Source: Paenibacillus phytohabitans
GTDB lineage: Bacteria; Bacillota; Bacilli; Paenibacillales; Paenibacillaceae
DNA: 64,000 bases
Direction: 5' to 3'
Assembly: GCF_013141775.1 (NCBI RefSeq)
Contig: NZ_WHOB01000059.1
Span: 186,001-250,000, forward strand
The notes beneath the pieces are model-generated. The model saw only the letters and a program-made list of their open reading frames with translations. It had not been told where the DNA came from and ran no database searches. The position numbers and the translations under genes are program-made. This document shows positions 42,226 to 53,200 of this stretch, in pieces. The number at the start of each line of letters is the position of its first letter. The first letter of the stretch is position 1.

Positions 42226-44511
42226 GCGGAAGGCGGTGGCGCTGAGTCCGCTGCCTCTTTTGAAGGCCCGGCAGAAGGTGTTCGTGGAATGATAGCCGAC
42301 CTGCTCCGCGATGTCGCGGATGGGCAGGCCGGTGTTGGCCAGCAGCGCCTTGGCTTCAGTCATGCGGAGCTGCTCCAGATATTCGGAGAAGTTCGTTCCC
42401 GTCTGCTCCTTGAAGAACTGCGACATGTACCCCTTTGAGATGTTCATATGCTCAGCTACAGCGTCCAGACTGAGATTGGCCTGCCCGAACTGCTCCTGAA
42501 TATAGACGAGAATGGAGTCAATCAGCTTGACATTGCGGCTCTTCTTGCGGTGATCGGCTTCTTCGCTCATGGAGAGGAAGATATCCGCCGCACTCCGGTA
42601 GACCTCGCGCAGATTCTCCGTAGCGTTCAACTGCAGCAGCAGACTGCTTACCTCCTCCGGGTATTGCAGCATCAGCTGCTCCTGCAGCTTCACCAGACAG
42701 CTAATCATCTCGCAGCAAAAGAGCTGCTGCATCGCCAGCGGCAAATGCCGCTGCTGGAAATTCTCCTGATACAATGAATCCAGCAGCCTCCGGAGCTCCC
42801 CGGATTCACCTGCCTTGGTGTAATTGCTCAGCCGGTTCTCCACCTCGCCGGGGAAATAGAACAGGCTGTTCTCGCTTGGCAGGTCATAGAACCAGGCTGT
42901 CTGCACAATTTCCTCATAGGTAACCGACGACAGGGACTGGCGCGCCTCCTCATAAGAACCGGACACATCCAGCAGCGAAGCGCGGAAGCCGCCGATCGCG
43001 AAATACAGACCCAAAGCGAGCCGTTCCCCGATCTCCGCTGCGGTACCTGCGATCGCCCCTTCGATCATCCGCCGGAACCGGATGCTGTCCCCGGCTGTAT
43101 CCACGAACAGGATGGCGATTTTGTCTTCAGCGACATCATGCACATAGTAGCTTTCACCCAGCGCCAGCCGCAGCGCTTCCTTGATCAGCACTCTTTCGAC
43201 GTCCAGCTTGCGCAGCGCATCGGCGTTAATCCCCCGGGTTCCCCCGCGGAAATGAAGAATGCCGACCGCATAGGATTCGCCAGCTATCTCAATATGCTGG
43301 TGCCGAAGCAGCGTGTCGATCTCGTTCTCATTCAGGAATTCCCCCTTCAGCAGCCGCTCATAGAAGCTCTCCCGCAGCAGCGGAGCCTGCCGCTCAATCT
43401 CATCCTGAAGTGCCGCATTGTTATCAATGAGGGTGGACAGGGAATTCTGGATGAAGCCGTACATATCCTTCGGACGCCGGGGCTGTTTGCCGCTGGGCCG
43501 TTCTGTAAGCGTCGAGAGGATTCTGACCAGGGGTTTGCCGCTGCGGGTAGCGAACAGATAGGCCAGGAACAAGCCGACCAGCAGAAACGCCAGGACGACG
43601 ATTATAGTAATTTTTTTGATCGACAGGACCTTGCCCAGAACCACATGAGGCGGCTGAGCTACCACGTAGGACCATTTATTATAAGAAGACTTGGTATAGG
43701 TCACCATCATATCGTTCGTCTTGCCCGAAGCCTCAATAATTCCGGAATCCGCCGGATATGCCGCAGGGTCCAGATCAGGAATCGTTCCATCCCCGGACAA
43801 TGCGCTGACTACACGGCCTTCATTGTCGATAATCGAGACCCAGCCGCCATCGGACACATCAACCCCCGAGAGCAGCGACTTCAGCTTACGGTTATCCACG
43901 AGTATGACCAGCGCCCCCTGAATGGAGCCCGGATAGCCAAGTGACTGCACATAGGTAAGCATGTCATAGGATTTGCCCTGATATTGCGTGGACCCCGAGG
44001 CCATCACCTCACGGTTGCGGTAGGTACTGAACAGATCACTCCGCCAGGTTTCATAATCGGTCCCGGTATTGGAGAGCACATAGTTGTAGAAAGCGGGTAG
44101 CTCATAAGTGGAATTGGAGGATAACGCCAAATTGCTGTTCTTAAAAATCAGATAATAATCCAGCACGAAATTATTCGAGGTATTATAGCTGTACAGATTC
44201 TTCTGGGTTTCCAGAACCTTGTAGGTTCTTGTGCTGCTGAACGGATCACTGACACGGGCAAAGCTCAGTACCATCGGATCATTCAGCAGCTGCAGGGCAA
44301 TTGTATTAATCTCGGATAGCCTGATATCCATTGTCTCTTTAACCTGATCCAGGAGCTGCATATTGCTGCCGGTCACTTCATCCTTGACGACATCATAGGT
44401 CAGCTTATAGAAGAGTCCCCCAAGGCATAAGGCAAAAACCATGAATGAAATATAAGGAATCATCAAACGCACGAACAGATGCTGCTGTTCCGGCCACTTC
44501 GCAAACCGCAT
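42208..44511 (-). CDS. Membrane-bound AraC-family regulator (YtdP/YesS type)
   Basis: A 767-residue transcription factor. A membrane segment near the N-terminus (YISFMVFALCLGGLFYKL), an extracytoplasmic Cache-like sensor of about 260 residues and a second membrane segment (ITIIVVLAFLLVGLFLAYLF) are followed by a long cytosolic linker. The C-terminal 100 residues form the AraC double helix-turn-helix (LDAVAEHMNISKGYMSQFFK, IRDIAEQVGYHSTNTFCRAF). AAAGGAGG precedes the ATG at ten bases; a longer version adds 18 non-membrane residues. Such regulators activate the adjacent LplB-YtcP-LplA operon when an extracellular ligand is present. The 42055-42085 terminator makes it a separate unit. Confidence 0.93.
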   Translation of the reverse strand: MRFAKWPEQQHLFVRLMIPYISFMVFALCLGGLFYKLTYDVVKDEVTGSNMQLLDQVKETMDIRLSEINTIALQLLNDPMVLSFARVSDPFSSTRTYKVLETQKNLYSYNTSNNFVLDYYLIFKNSNLALSSNSTYELPAFYNYVLSNTGTDYETWRSDLFSTYRNREVMASGSTQYQGKSYDMLTYVQSLGYPGSIQGALVILVDNRKLKSLLSGVDVSDGGWVSIIDNEGRVVSALSGDGTIPDLDPAAYPADSGIIEASGKTNDMMVTYTKSSYNKWSYVVAQPPHVVLGKVLSIKKITIIVVLAFLLVGLFLAYLFATRSGKPLVRILSTLTERPSGKQPRRPKDMYGFIQNSLSTLIDNNAALQDEIERQAPLLRESFYERLLKGEFLNENEIDTLLRHQHIEIAGESYAVGILHFRGGTRGINADALRKLDVERVLIKEALRLALGESYYVHDVAEDKIAILFVDTAGDSIRFRRMIEGAIAGTAAEIGERLALGLYFAIGGFRASLLDVSGSYEEARQSLSSVTYEEIVQTAWFYDLPSENSLFYFPGEVENRLSNYTKAGESGELRRLLDSLYQENFQQRHLPLAMQQLFCCEMISCLVKLQEQLMLQYPEEVSSLLLQLNATENLREVYRSAADIFLSMSEEADHRKKSRNVKLIDSILVYIQEQFGQANLSLDAVAEHMNISKGYMSQFFKEQTGTNFSEYLEQLRMTEAKALLANTGLPIRDIAEQVGYHSTNTFCRAFKRGSGLSATAFRESAAG

Positions 44512-44685
44512 GGCTGCTGTCCCTCCTTTCTCAACCCCCATTGATGTAAGATTACTTAACCTCAAGTGAAATTACTGTCGAAAAAAAAGACAAAACCAAT
44601 TATCATGTCATTTATTATAACATTTCGATTCAATTTTAGGTATTACACTTTTTGTCTTTCGAACTAATATTCATGCTGTATCCGC

Positions 44686-44735
44686 AAAAAAACCGCCGTC
44701 TCCCTCGAACGTAACGTTCAAGAAGAGACGGCGGT
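44686..44735 (-). terminator. Intrinsic terminator of the aminotransferase gene
   Basis: ACCGCCGTCTC (44692-44702) pairs with GAGACGGCGGT (44725-44735), with an inner GAACG/CGTTC helix. The minus-strand transcript then reads TTTTTTT. Confidence 0.92.
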
Positions 44736-44770
44736 CATTAAATTGAGCATAATTATTGACGGGAAATAAC

Positions 44771-45949
44771 TTATTTCACATAAGGGGCAGCAGCCTGAGT
44801 GAACCGCTCCAGCGCTTCGGCAAGAACGGAACGCGGACAGGCCAGATTGATGCGCAGATGGCCTTGTCCTTCCGTTCCGAAGACAGAGCCTTCGTTAAAA
44901 GCCACCTTGGCCTCGCGGTACATCAGGTTCTTGAGTCCGTCCGCATCCAGCCCCAGGGCCCGGCAATCGATCCACAGCAGATAGGTAGCTTCGGGTTTCA
45001 TTGGCTTCACCTGTGGCAAATGCTCTGCGAGGTAGCTGATGGCATACTCCGCATTGCCGCTGATATGCTGCACCAGCTCATCCAGCCATTCTCCGCCTTC
45101 ATTATAAGCCGCCTCAACCGCCTCCGGCGTGAAGAATGCCGACATATGCAGACTGAGTGCCTTCAGCTTGTACTCGAATTTCCGCTTCAGCTCGGGACTA
45201 GAGGTTACGATATACGAAGTTTGCAGGCCCGGCAGATTGAAGGTTTTGGTCGCTGCCAGCGTAGTCAGTGTAATATCCGACAGCTCCGGCGACAGGGACG
45301 CAAACGGGATATGCTTGTAGCCCGGCATTGCCATATCGCAATGGATCTCATCCGAGATTACCGTTACACCATACCGCAGGCACAGCTCACCAAGACGCAG
45401 CAGCTCTTCCCGCTCCCACACTCTGCCGCCAGGATTATGCGGACTGCACAGCAGCAGCAGCTTGGCGCCGCCGGCCATCAGCTCTTCAAGCTGGATATAA
45501 TCCATAACATAATGGCCTTCTTCCAGCTTCAGCGGGTTAATCGCCACCTTGCGGTCATTCATCCGGATTACATCATAGAAAGGATAGTAGACCGGCGACT
45601 GCAGAATCACCTGATCTCCCGGCTGGCTGAACAGCTCTACGGACAGGCTGAGCGAGGTCACAATTCCCGGAGAATCGGTGATCCATTCCTTCTGAATCTC
45701 CCAGTCATGACGGCTGCGGTACCACCCGGCAATCGCCTCCTTGTAGGAGTCACTCGTCACACTATAGCCGTACACCCCTTCCTGTACACGGCGCAGAATC
45801 GCTTCCTTCACGGCAGGGGGACTCTCAAAGTCCATATCCGCGACCCAAAGCGGAAGAATCTCCTTGTCTCCGAACAGCTTCTCGGACTGGTCCCATTTGT
45901 ATGAGCGGGTATTGCGGCGGTCAATGATACGGTTAAAATCATACTTCAA
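44771..45949 (-). CDS. PatB/MalY-type aminotransferase class I (cystathionine beta-lyase-like)
   Basis: A 392-residue fold-I PLP enzyme with the MalY/PatB opening LPLWVADMDFESPPAV and PLP lysine Lys235 in AATKTFNLPGL; also CSPHNPGGRVW, DEIHCD and a C-terminal LRINLACPRS that binds the substrate carboxylate. The family cleaves C-S bonds in cystathionine or S-substituted cysteine to pyruvate, ammonia and a thiol. The start is TTG, with GGGGTGA at six bases as ribosome site. The receiver-only gene lies 82 bases upstream without a visible terminator between them. Confidence 0.92.
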   Translation of the reverse strand: MKYDFNRIIDRRNTRSYKWDQSEKLFGDKEILPLWVADMDFESPPAVKEAILRRVQEGVYGYSVTSDSYKEAIAGWYRSRHDWEIQKEWITDSPGIVTSLSLSVELFSQPGDQVILQSPVYYPFYDVIRMNDRKVAINPLKLEEGHYVMDYIQLEELMAGGAKLLLLCSPHNPGGRVWEREELLRLGELCLRYGVTVISDEIHCDMAMPGYKHIPFASLSPELSDITLTTLAATKTFNLPGLQTSYIVTSSPELKRKFEYKLKALSLHMSAFFTPEAVEAAYNEGGEWLDELVQHISGNAEYAISYLAEHLPQVKPMKPEATYLLWIDCRALGLDADGLKNLMYREAKVAFNEGSVFGTEGQGHLRINLACPRSVLAEALERFTQAAAPYVK

Positions 45950-46031
45950 CTAAAATCACCCCATCCTTTCTGCTTGTCCGTTTATTGTAACATGGAGAGA
46001 GCCTTCCGGCATCCTGATTCAGTCTGGCGCT

Positions 46032-46394
46032 TCAGCTTCCCTTATGCAGCCGTTCGAGTGACTGGCCCAGGCGGACCTCCTCCAGGGGCTTCAGCACATA
46101 ATCCACAATGTCTTGGTCGAAGGCCCATAGGGCATGCTGTTTGCTCTCGGTGACAATCACAATCTGAATATCCGGCAGCTTCTTTTTTACACGTTCGGCT
46201 ACAACTATTCCCTGCTGGCCGGGCAGTTGAAGATCCAGGAACAGCACATCCGGCTGCAGCAGGACAATTTTGTCCACGACGTTCTCGGGATAGGCCGACA
46301 TTCCAATCACATTCACCTTGCCTGTATGCTGCAGCATGGAAGACAGCTTATAGAGATCCTTCTGGTTCATATCCAGCAGAAATGCCTTGATCAC
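46032..46394 (-). CDS. Receiver-only response regulator
   Basis: A 120-residue stand-alone receiver domain. Phospho-acceptor Asp54 lies in FLDLQLPG, with Asp8, Thr82 and Lys102 (YVLKP) at the other conserved sites; the acid pocket has only one Asp (FLLDMN). There is no output domain, and no kinase gene is adjacent. The start is GTG, seven bases after AGGAGGAGG. Single-domain receivers relay phosphate or act by protein contact. Its partner is unknown; it sits between the surface-protein cluster and the C-S lyase. Confidence 0.85.
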   Translation of the reverse strand: MIKAFLLDMNQKDLYKLSSMLQHTGKVNVIGMSAYPENVVDKIVLLQPDVLFLDLQLPGQQGIVVAERVKKKLPDIQIVIVTESKQHALWAFDQDIVDYVLKPLEEVRLGQSLERLHKGS

Positions 46395-46451
46395 TCGGGT
46401 TCCTCCTCCTTCCGGACGGGTGAATTACGCAGTCTATCGGTACAGGTGTCT

Positions 46452-46497
46452 AAAAAAAGTGCTGTCCCCCCGTTTGCTCCAAACGTCAGAGGACAGC
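46452..46497 (-). terminator. Terminator closing the surface-protein cluster
   Basis: GCTGTCC (46461-46467) pairs with GGACAGC (46491-46497), with an inner CGTTTG-CTC-CAAACG helix. The minus-strand transcript then reads ACTTTTTTT. Confidence 0.9.
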
Positions 46498-46555
46498 CAT
46501 TGTTATTATTATTTTGCAGCCTTCATTGTTGTCTGAGCTGCTTCTGAAGTGAACT

Positions 46556-47245
46556 TTACTTGAAGGACGCCGGCAGCAGGCTGCGCAGATCCTCCATATT
46601 TACAACCAGATGAATGTTGTTCATGGTCCGCAGAGAACCGGAGATAATTCCCGCAAGCTGGCCATGTGTATCCAGCAACGGACCTCCGGACATCCCGCTT
46701 GCCACCTGGGCCGAAGTCAGAATCCGGCTTCTTCCATTGATCTCCGCAGCAGGCGTGTTGACAATTCCTTCGGTGATGATCGCTGTATTCTTAAGCGGAT
46801 AGCCCAGTGCGAATACAGCTTCTCCATGCTTCAGCACGTCTTTGCGCAGAGGAAGATATGCATATGCATTGCCCTTCTGCTTCATAGCAGCAGGACTCGG
46901 CAGTTCAAGGACAGCCACATCCTTAAGCTCATCGAATTTCGTGACTTTGATCGGACTGATAATACTTCCATCCGCCATCACCCCTTCCATCCGCTCCGCG
47001 CCTTTGACCACGTGATACGCCGTTGCCGCTGTTCCGGCCGGAGACAGGATAATTCCTGTCCCCGTGGAACTTGCGGTACCGTCACTTTTGAGTACCCGCA
47101 GATAGAACATGGCTTCATTCGCAATTCCGTAGCTCTGTTCAGCGTTATACACACTTGGTGTATCGGCGCTGGTAGTGCCTGAATAGAAGAGCACTGCCGA
47201 GATCAACGAGAAGATCAGGCTTACGGCAAGCAGTTTTGTTTTCAT
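46556..47245 (-). CDS. Exported trypsin/HtrA-like serine protease
   Basis: A 229-residue protein with a signal peptide (cleavage near SAD at about residue 27) and an S1-type protease domain. The triad is His78 (TAYHVV), Asp109 (KDVAVLEL) and Ser186 (GMSGGPLL). No PDZ domain follows, so it is shorter than HtrA. AAGGAGA lies seven bases before the ATG, 31 bases after the giant protein gene. I infer that it is transcribed with the surface proteins and may process or quality-control them outside the membrane. Confidence 0.9.
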   Translation of the reverse strand: MKTKLLAVSLIFSLISAVLFYSGTTSADTPSVYNAEQSYGIANEAMFYLRVLKSDGTASSTGTGIILSPAGTAATAYHVVKGAERMEGVMADGSIISPIKVTKFDELKDVAVLELPSPAAMKQKGNAYAYLPLRKDVLKHGEAVFALGYPLKNTAIITEGIVNTPAAEINGRSRILTSAQVASGMSGGPLLDTHGQLAGIISGSLRTMNNIHLVVNMEDLRSLLPASFK

Positions 47246-47276
47246 CCGCCAATCTCCTTCATAAAAGAATTACAAA

Positions 47277-50200
47277 TTATTGCACAACCGACATGATATC
47301 TTTGTAAGCCCAGTGTGTTGCCGGAAGATCCTTGAAGCGTACTGCTGTTACAGCCAGCTTCTTCGTACCGGCAATCCGGTTGATCAGCACTACAGCCTGA
47401 GCACGGGTAATCGGTGATCCCGGTTTAAATGTGCCGTCAGGGAAGCCTTGCACATAACCTGCTTTGGACAGGGCATTCACATAATTCTCTGACCAGTGGC
47501 CCTTCAGATCCGATTGCTTCGTAACTCCGGTATCTGTAACATCCAGCTTCAGCACTGTAGTCATGATCTTGGAGAACTCGGCTCTCGTTAAGCCCTTCGT
47601 TCCGCCGAAGCCGCCGTCCGGATAGCCTTCAATAATGCCTGCCGAAGCGAAGAATCCGGTCAAAGCCTCGTTGCCTGCACTTACATCATTGAACAGGTTT
47701 CCTACATTCACGTCTTCCATATCCAGCAGCGGAGCAAGGGATTGGATCAGCTCATATCTGGTAATGGCTGCATTAGGCATAAACAAACCATTCGGATAAG
47801 CAGCGATGTACTTAATTTCTCCCGCATTGCTCTTCAGGCTGTATTTGGCATTCTCCACTACATACTCAATGGTAGTCACAGTATCATCTTTATCTGTGAT
47901 CATTTTGATCGTCATGGTCTTGGTAATCAACAGCTCACCGGTATATTTCGCGCTGTTTACTGTCGGCGTGCTTCCGTCCGTTGTATAGTAGATCGTCTGC
48001 CCTTCCGGAGCGGTCAGCTTCAGCTTGCTGTTCTTGGCAATCTTCACTGGAGCTTCACTGTCTCCATTCACCGTCGTAGTACCGGCAATAGCGGTAATCA
48101 CCGGAACAGGAGTTGGTGTTGGGGTCGGCACAACTGCACCGCCACCGCCACCGCCACCGCCGCCTCCACCACCGCTGGAAACTAATAGCGTCCAGGTCCA
48201 GGCCGATACCTTGCTGTATTCTTTACCCGGAACAATGGTGATGGCTTTAACAGTCGTCTTGTCCTTCAGCACAATCGCTTCGCTGTATAGCTGGGAAGCT
48301 TCCGTAGGATCTGTGCCGTCGAGCGTGTAATAAATTTGGCCGCCCGGCTCCGCTGTTGTCAGCTCTACTTTCACTTCCGTCGAGAAGCTCAACTCCGCAG
48401 GTGTTGCAGTTGGTGCAGCTGCCGAGCCAGGGTATTGCAGTGCAGCCGCATTAACTGTAATGCTTCTGCTCTGTCCTCCGGCTGTTGCCTTCAGTACTGC
48501 GCTGCCGCCCTGTTTCAAGTTTCCTGCAGCACCGTTCACATCTGCCTTGGACGGATCTGCACTCCATACCAGTGCTCCGCTGCCGCTCAAGCTGAATGCT
48601 GAACCTACACGGTTAATCAGATCCTGCGGGTTCAGTATTACGGCCGCTGAAGCAAGAGTTCCTTCTTCTGTTCCGTCAAAGGCCAGAAGTACCGGATAGA
48701 AGGTGTTCTGTGCTGTCCAGATTCCGGCATCCAGACCTGCTGGAAGATTCGGGCTGGTAAGCTCTGTGCCAAGCAGCCCCATTGCACTGCTGCTGTTGCC
48801 AGCCACTGCTTGGCCATCCAGATTGTAGAAGGCGATATTATTCTTCAGCATTTGTCTGTTGAACAAGGATTGGCTGATGGTTGCATGATCAGACTTCTGT
48901 CCGGCAATCCCTCCGAAGAAGGCCTGCAGCGGAAGAATTTTGCCTTTCACTCCAGCTTTCACTTCTCCGGTATTCAGGGAAGAAGTAATCACTCCGCTCT
49001 CCGCCAGACCGGCGATACCGCCAGCCCATGCTGTAGACATTCCTTCTGCGTAAATGGCACCGGCAGAATAGCTGTTCTTGATCTCTCCCGCGTTCAGACC
49101 GCTGATCCCTCCGGCTATAGCCTGGGCCGAAGCCACATGGATATCGCCATAGACAATCGACTCTGAAATTGTACCTTCCGCACTGTTCTCACCAGCGATG
49201 CCGCCGGTTGCCAGTGTGGCAGTAACATCAATATTGCCTTTGGACACTGCCTGGTGAATCACTCCGGCGTTGCGTCCGGCAATTCCGCCTTTACGGCCTT
49301 GTCCCGAAAGAGTCACTCCGTCATTAGCAGCCTTCTCAATGAGGCCTAGATTCACACCTGCGGCTCCGCCTGCCGTGGCACTGCCAGCTACAGAACCACT
49401 GACGTTAACCTTGCGGATTACTGCACCTGTGTGATTGATCCCTGCAGCAATACCGGAATTTACTGCGCCGGAAATATCCGCTCCGGTAAAGTTAACATTC
49501 AGAATCTGGCCATGGTTTTCTTTTATGAATCCGGCCGTCTGCTGCTCTGGGGTTATCAGTGAAAGTCCGCTGATCGTATAGCCTTGACCGTCAAATACTC
49601 CCTTAAAGCTGTCGAATGCGGTCCAAGTGCTTCCGGCAAGATTAATATCCGCCCCAAGCAGGATGGTTGCCAGCTCCGGTTTGTCGTCAGCTGTTCTGTT
49701 GAACAGCTTGTAATAATTCAGGCCTGTCTCGTTATAGAACATGACTGCACCCGAGAGCTGCAGCGGAGTCTGAACCGTGATTGTTCCGTCTGTCAGTTCG
49801 TTCAGGAAGGAGGTATCATAATCCATAATCCATGTGCCTGAGCTGAGCGGATTAACCGCTGCTGAACTCACAGCGCCAGCTGCCGCACCTGCATTGTGGC
49901 CTACTGCCTTCAGTCCTGCCGTAAGCGTACCTGTCGTATACGATGAACCGGAAATTTTGCCGTCCCGGAAGTTATAGCCGACCAGTGCGCCTGTAGAGAC
50001 GTTATTGCCTGCTACATTAACGGAAATCTCCGGAACATTGGCATAGACGCCTGTCAGAGTCCCGTCATTATAACCGGCAAAGCCGCCGTTGTAAGAACGG
50101 GTCGAAGACTTCACTCCGACTGTAGAAATCTTGTTCTGCAATGCGTAAGAATTGCTGATGCTGCCGCTTCTCTCCACCGCTGCTGCGAAACCGCCGCTGC

Positions 50201-53200
50201 GTGTGTCGAAGCCGGTATTGCTGATGTCACCGGAAGCATAAGAGTCCGTAATCGAATAATGATCTACAGAACCCGCGAAGCCGCCGACATAAGAGCCTAA
50301 TCTGCCGTTGACATTCAGCTGGCCTGCTGCATAGGATTTCTGAATTTGTCCCGCAAGCGTACCATTATCACCCAGAAGTCCGGCAAAACCGCCCGCATAG
50401 ATGGTATTGTCCTGATTGGTATCGGTGATTTGTACCGGAATATCCGTATGGGTATGCGTAATTTTGATAGTATCCCCCATACCGATTACCCCGCCGGCAT
50501 GTGTCGCCGGTACAGATTGACCCAGCGTTAACGCTGTGCCAACCGTCAGAGCTTGTCCAGATCCGGCGATCACCTTGCTGTAATGAATCTCGCCGCCTGA
50601 TCCCCAGCCGACAAGTCCGCCGGCATTATACACTCTGCTGGTATCCGCATGCAGACCGGTCTTCACGATGGTATCTACAATGATACCGCTGCTGTATCCG
50701 GCAACTCCGCCTGCATTTACTGTGTTGCCGCCGGTTACATTCAGCCCGGAAGCAACCTCAGAACTATAGATTGAGGCATTGTCGTTCTTGCCTGCCACAC
50801 CGCCCACATAGAGATCAGCACTATTGTCTGCTCCAGTGACCGTTATCTTGCCGCTTTGAACTTTGGCAATGTAAATGCCGCTGTACAGCGGATAGGCTTT
50901 GCCGAAATCATAGCCCCGGTGGATATCATCCGCAGAGACCGTTCCGGCAATCCCGCCGACTGCTGCATCGCCGTTCTTCGCTGCAACCTGAAGATCAGGT
51001 GATGCATCTGCATGGTACAGGATAGAATTCACACTCTCTCCCAGGATACCTCCCGCAGTAATGGCTTCACCTGCGGCCTGCAGAGAAGCATTGAACCGGA
51101 CATCATGGATCGCCGTATGGACAGCCGATCCGGCAATCCCCCCGATAACAGCCTTCAGGCTGTCGCCCGTAGTAGACAGCTTTACGCCTTCAACTGCTGC
51201 ATGTTCAATGTCAAAGCTGTTTCCCGGATCAATGGACCGGGCCAACATTCCGCCCAGCTTGCCTTCTTTAACACCTACAACACCACCGGCAGTACCGTTG
51301 GCGGTCAACTGCACACCGCTTCCGAAGCCTGTCACTGTGACATTGCTGATGCTGTTTCCGGCATCCGATTGGCCGATGATGCCGCCGAGAATCGAGCCGA
51401 GTCCGCGTGCTTCAAGCGTTCCATCAGCGAAGGTCAGCGTAATATCCTTCGCCTGGCCCGAGGTGAATTGGCCAATGAGTCCGCCGACAGTGGATTCCAT
51501 CCCCGTAGCCGAAACCCGGTAACGCGAATTCACTTCATGCTCAAGACCTGTTACATCGCCCGTCTGGACTCCGATAAGTCCGCCGACAATCGCATGATCA
51601 GCAGCGCTGCCGGTGCTTCCGTCTATATCCTTAATGGTATAAGTCCCGGTTGTGAAATCTGCTGTATTCTCACCTATCAGTCCACCGGCAATGCCGTGGT
51701 CAGCAACCGTCTCAATCCGGCTTCCGCCGTCCAGCGTAAGGTGGAGTCCGGTAATACTGCCTGAGTTGCTGCCGATCATCCCCCCGACAATTCCGCCGCT
51801 GACCTTCACGCCGCCAAGCAGCTTAAGATCCACATTGTTCACTGTACCCAGGTTCATCCCGGCAAGGACTCCGGTATACTGGTTGCCGGCAACAGAGAGC
51901 GGCTCCAGATTGATATTCTGGACGATCGCCTTCGTACCGATGACTCCGAACAATCCGGAATGAGTGTACACCGGCTGCAAGGTTAAGCCATCGATCAAGT
52001 GATTGTTTCCTTCGAAGGTTCCTTCAAAAGGATTGGCTTCCTTGTTGCCGATCGGCACCCACTGCTTGGACTGGATATGGATCGGATTCATGATCGTCAC
52101 CGTTCTGTCCGTGAAGTCGAATTTGTCCGCTCCGGCAATCGTGCCGTTGACAATTGCTGCCAGACCGGCAAGCTCTGCTTCCGTAGTAATCTGGAAGTTG
52201 ATAGCATCCTTATCCTTCATGTACCAGTTGATATTGGCATTAACATCATTGCCGATATCACCGCCGGTATTGGCTGCACGGTTTACTTCAGGATATTGGT
52301 ATACTGCGTTAAGCGAGCCGTATTTCCATGCGCCTTCAAAGTCCCAGCCTGACAAGCCCGGGAAGACCGTTCTGTCCTTCAGCGTTTCCGAGAGGATCGT
52401 AGTCAGCCGCACATGCACATTCAGCCAGCGGTGATTGCCCTCTGCGAAATCAGGCAGGTCAGAGTTGATGTTGAGCGCTTCATCTTTAATGTAATAAGAC
52501 TTGTAGAGCAGCTCTTTGCTTGCATTGTCATAACGTCCGGCGAAGCCGCCGGCATAAGCGCCCGAACCAGCAGTAACTTCCGCCGCCGAGTATACATTGT
52601 TCACTTTACCGTTAGTTATTCTGCCGATGAAACCGCCAACGTAAGAATTGGCTTTGGCAGCTGCTACACTTTTGGCTACATAAGAGTTCTTGATGGTACC
52701 GCCGGAGTGTTCCCCGACCAGACCGCCAACATTCGTATATACGCCGTTTGCCGTAACCTTGGAGGAGGTATAAGATTGCTCCACCGTACCGGCTGTGTTT
52801 CTGCCGATCAGTCCGCCCAGGTAGACCGAACCGCTTGCTGTTCCAGTTGCATTGCCTGTAACATCGATATCTACATAGGAGCCGAGTACTGCCCCTGCAT
52901 TCTCACCAGCCAAGCCGCCAGCCAGTGTGCCTACACCCTCAATGGTCAAGTTGGCATTGGAGTACGTATAGTAGAGAGTTCCTGATGCCGTGTTCACCCC
53001 GGCCAAGCCGCCGATGATGGAAGAATTGCCTCTGGAGATTACTGTGATTTTATCAGTAATGCTGTTATTGGCAATCAGAGTGCGGTTCTCGCCGACCATC
53101 CCGCCCACGATTGCAGTAGGTGAAACAGCGGATACAGTACCAAGTGTGCGCGTATTCTGAATCGTACTAACCGCTGTGGCCGGATTCAATACGGGATCAA

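Noticed and set aside
47742..48185. Plus-strand frames opposite the giant surface-protein genes
   Set aside because: Many long antisense frames occur across 47-64 kb because of codon bias; none has a domain or a ribosome site.
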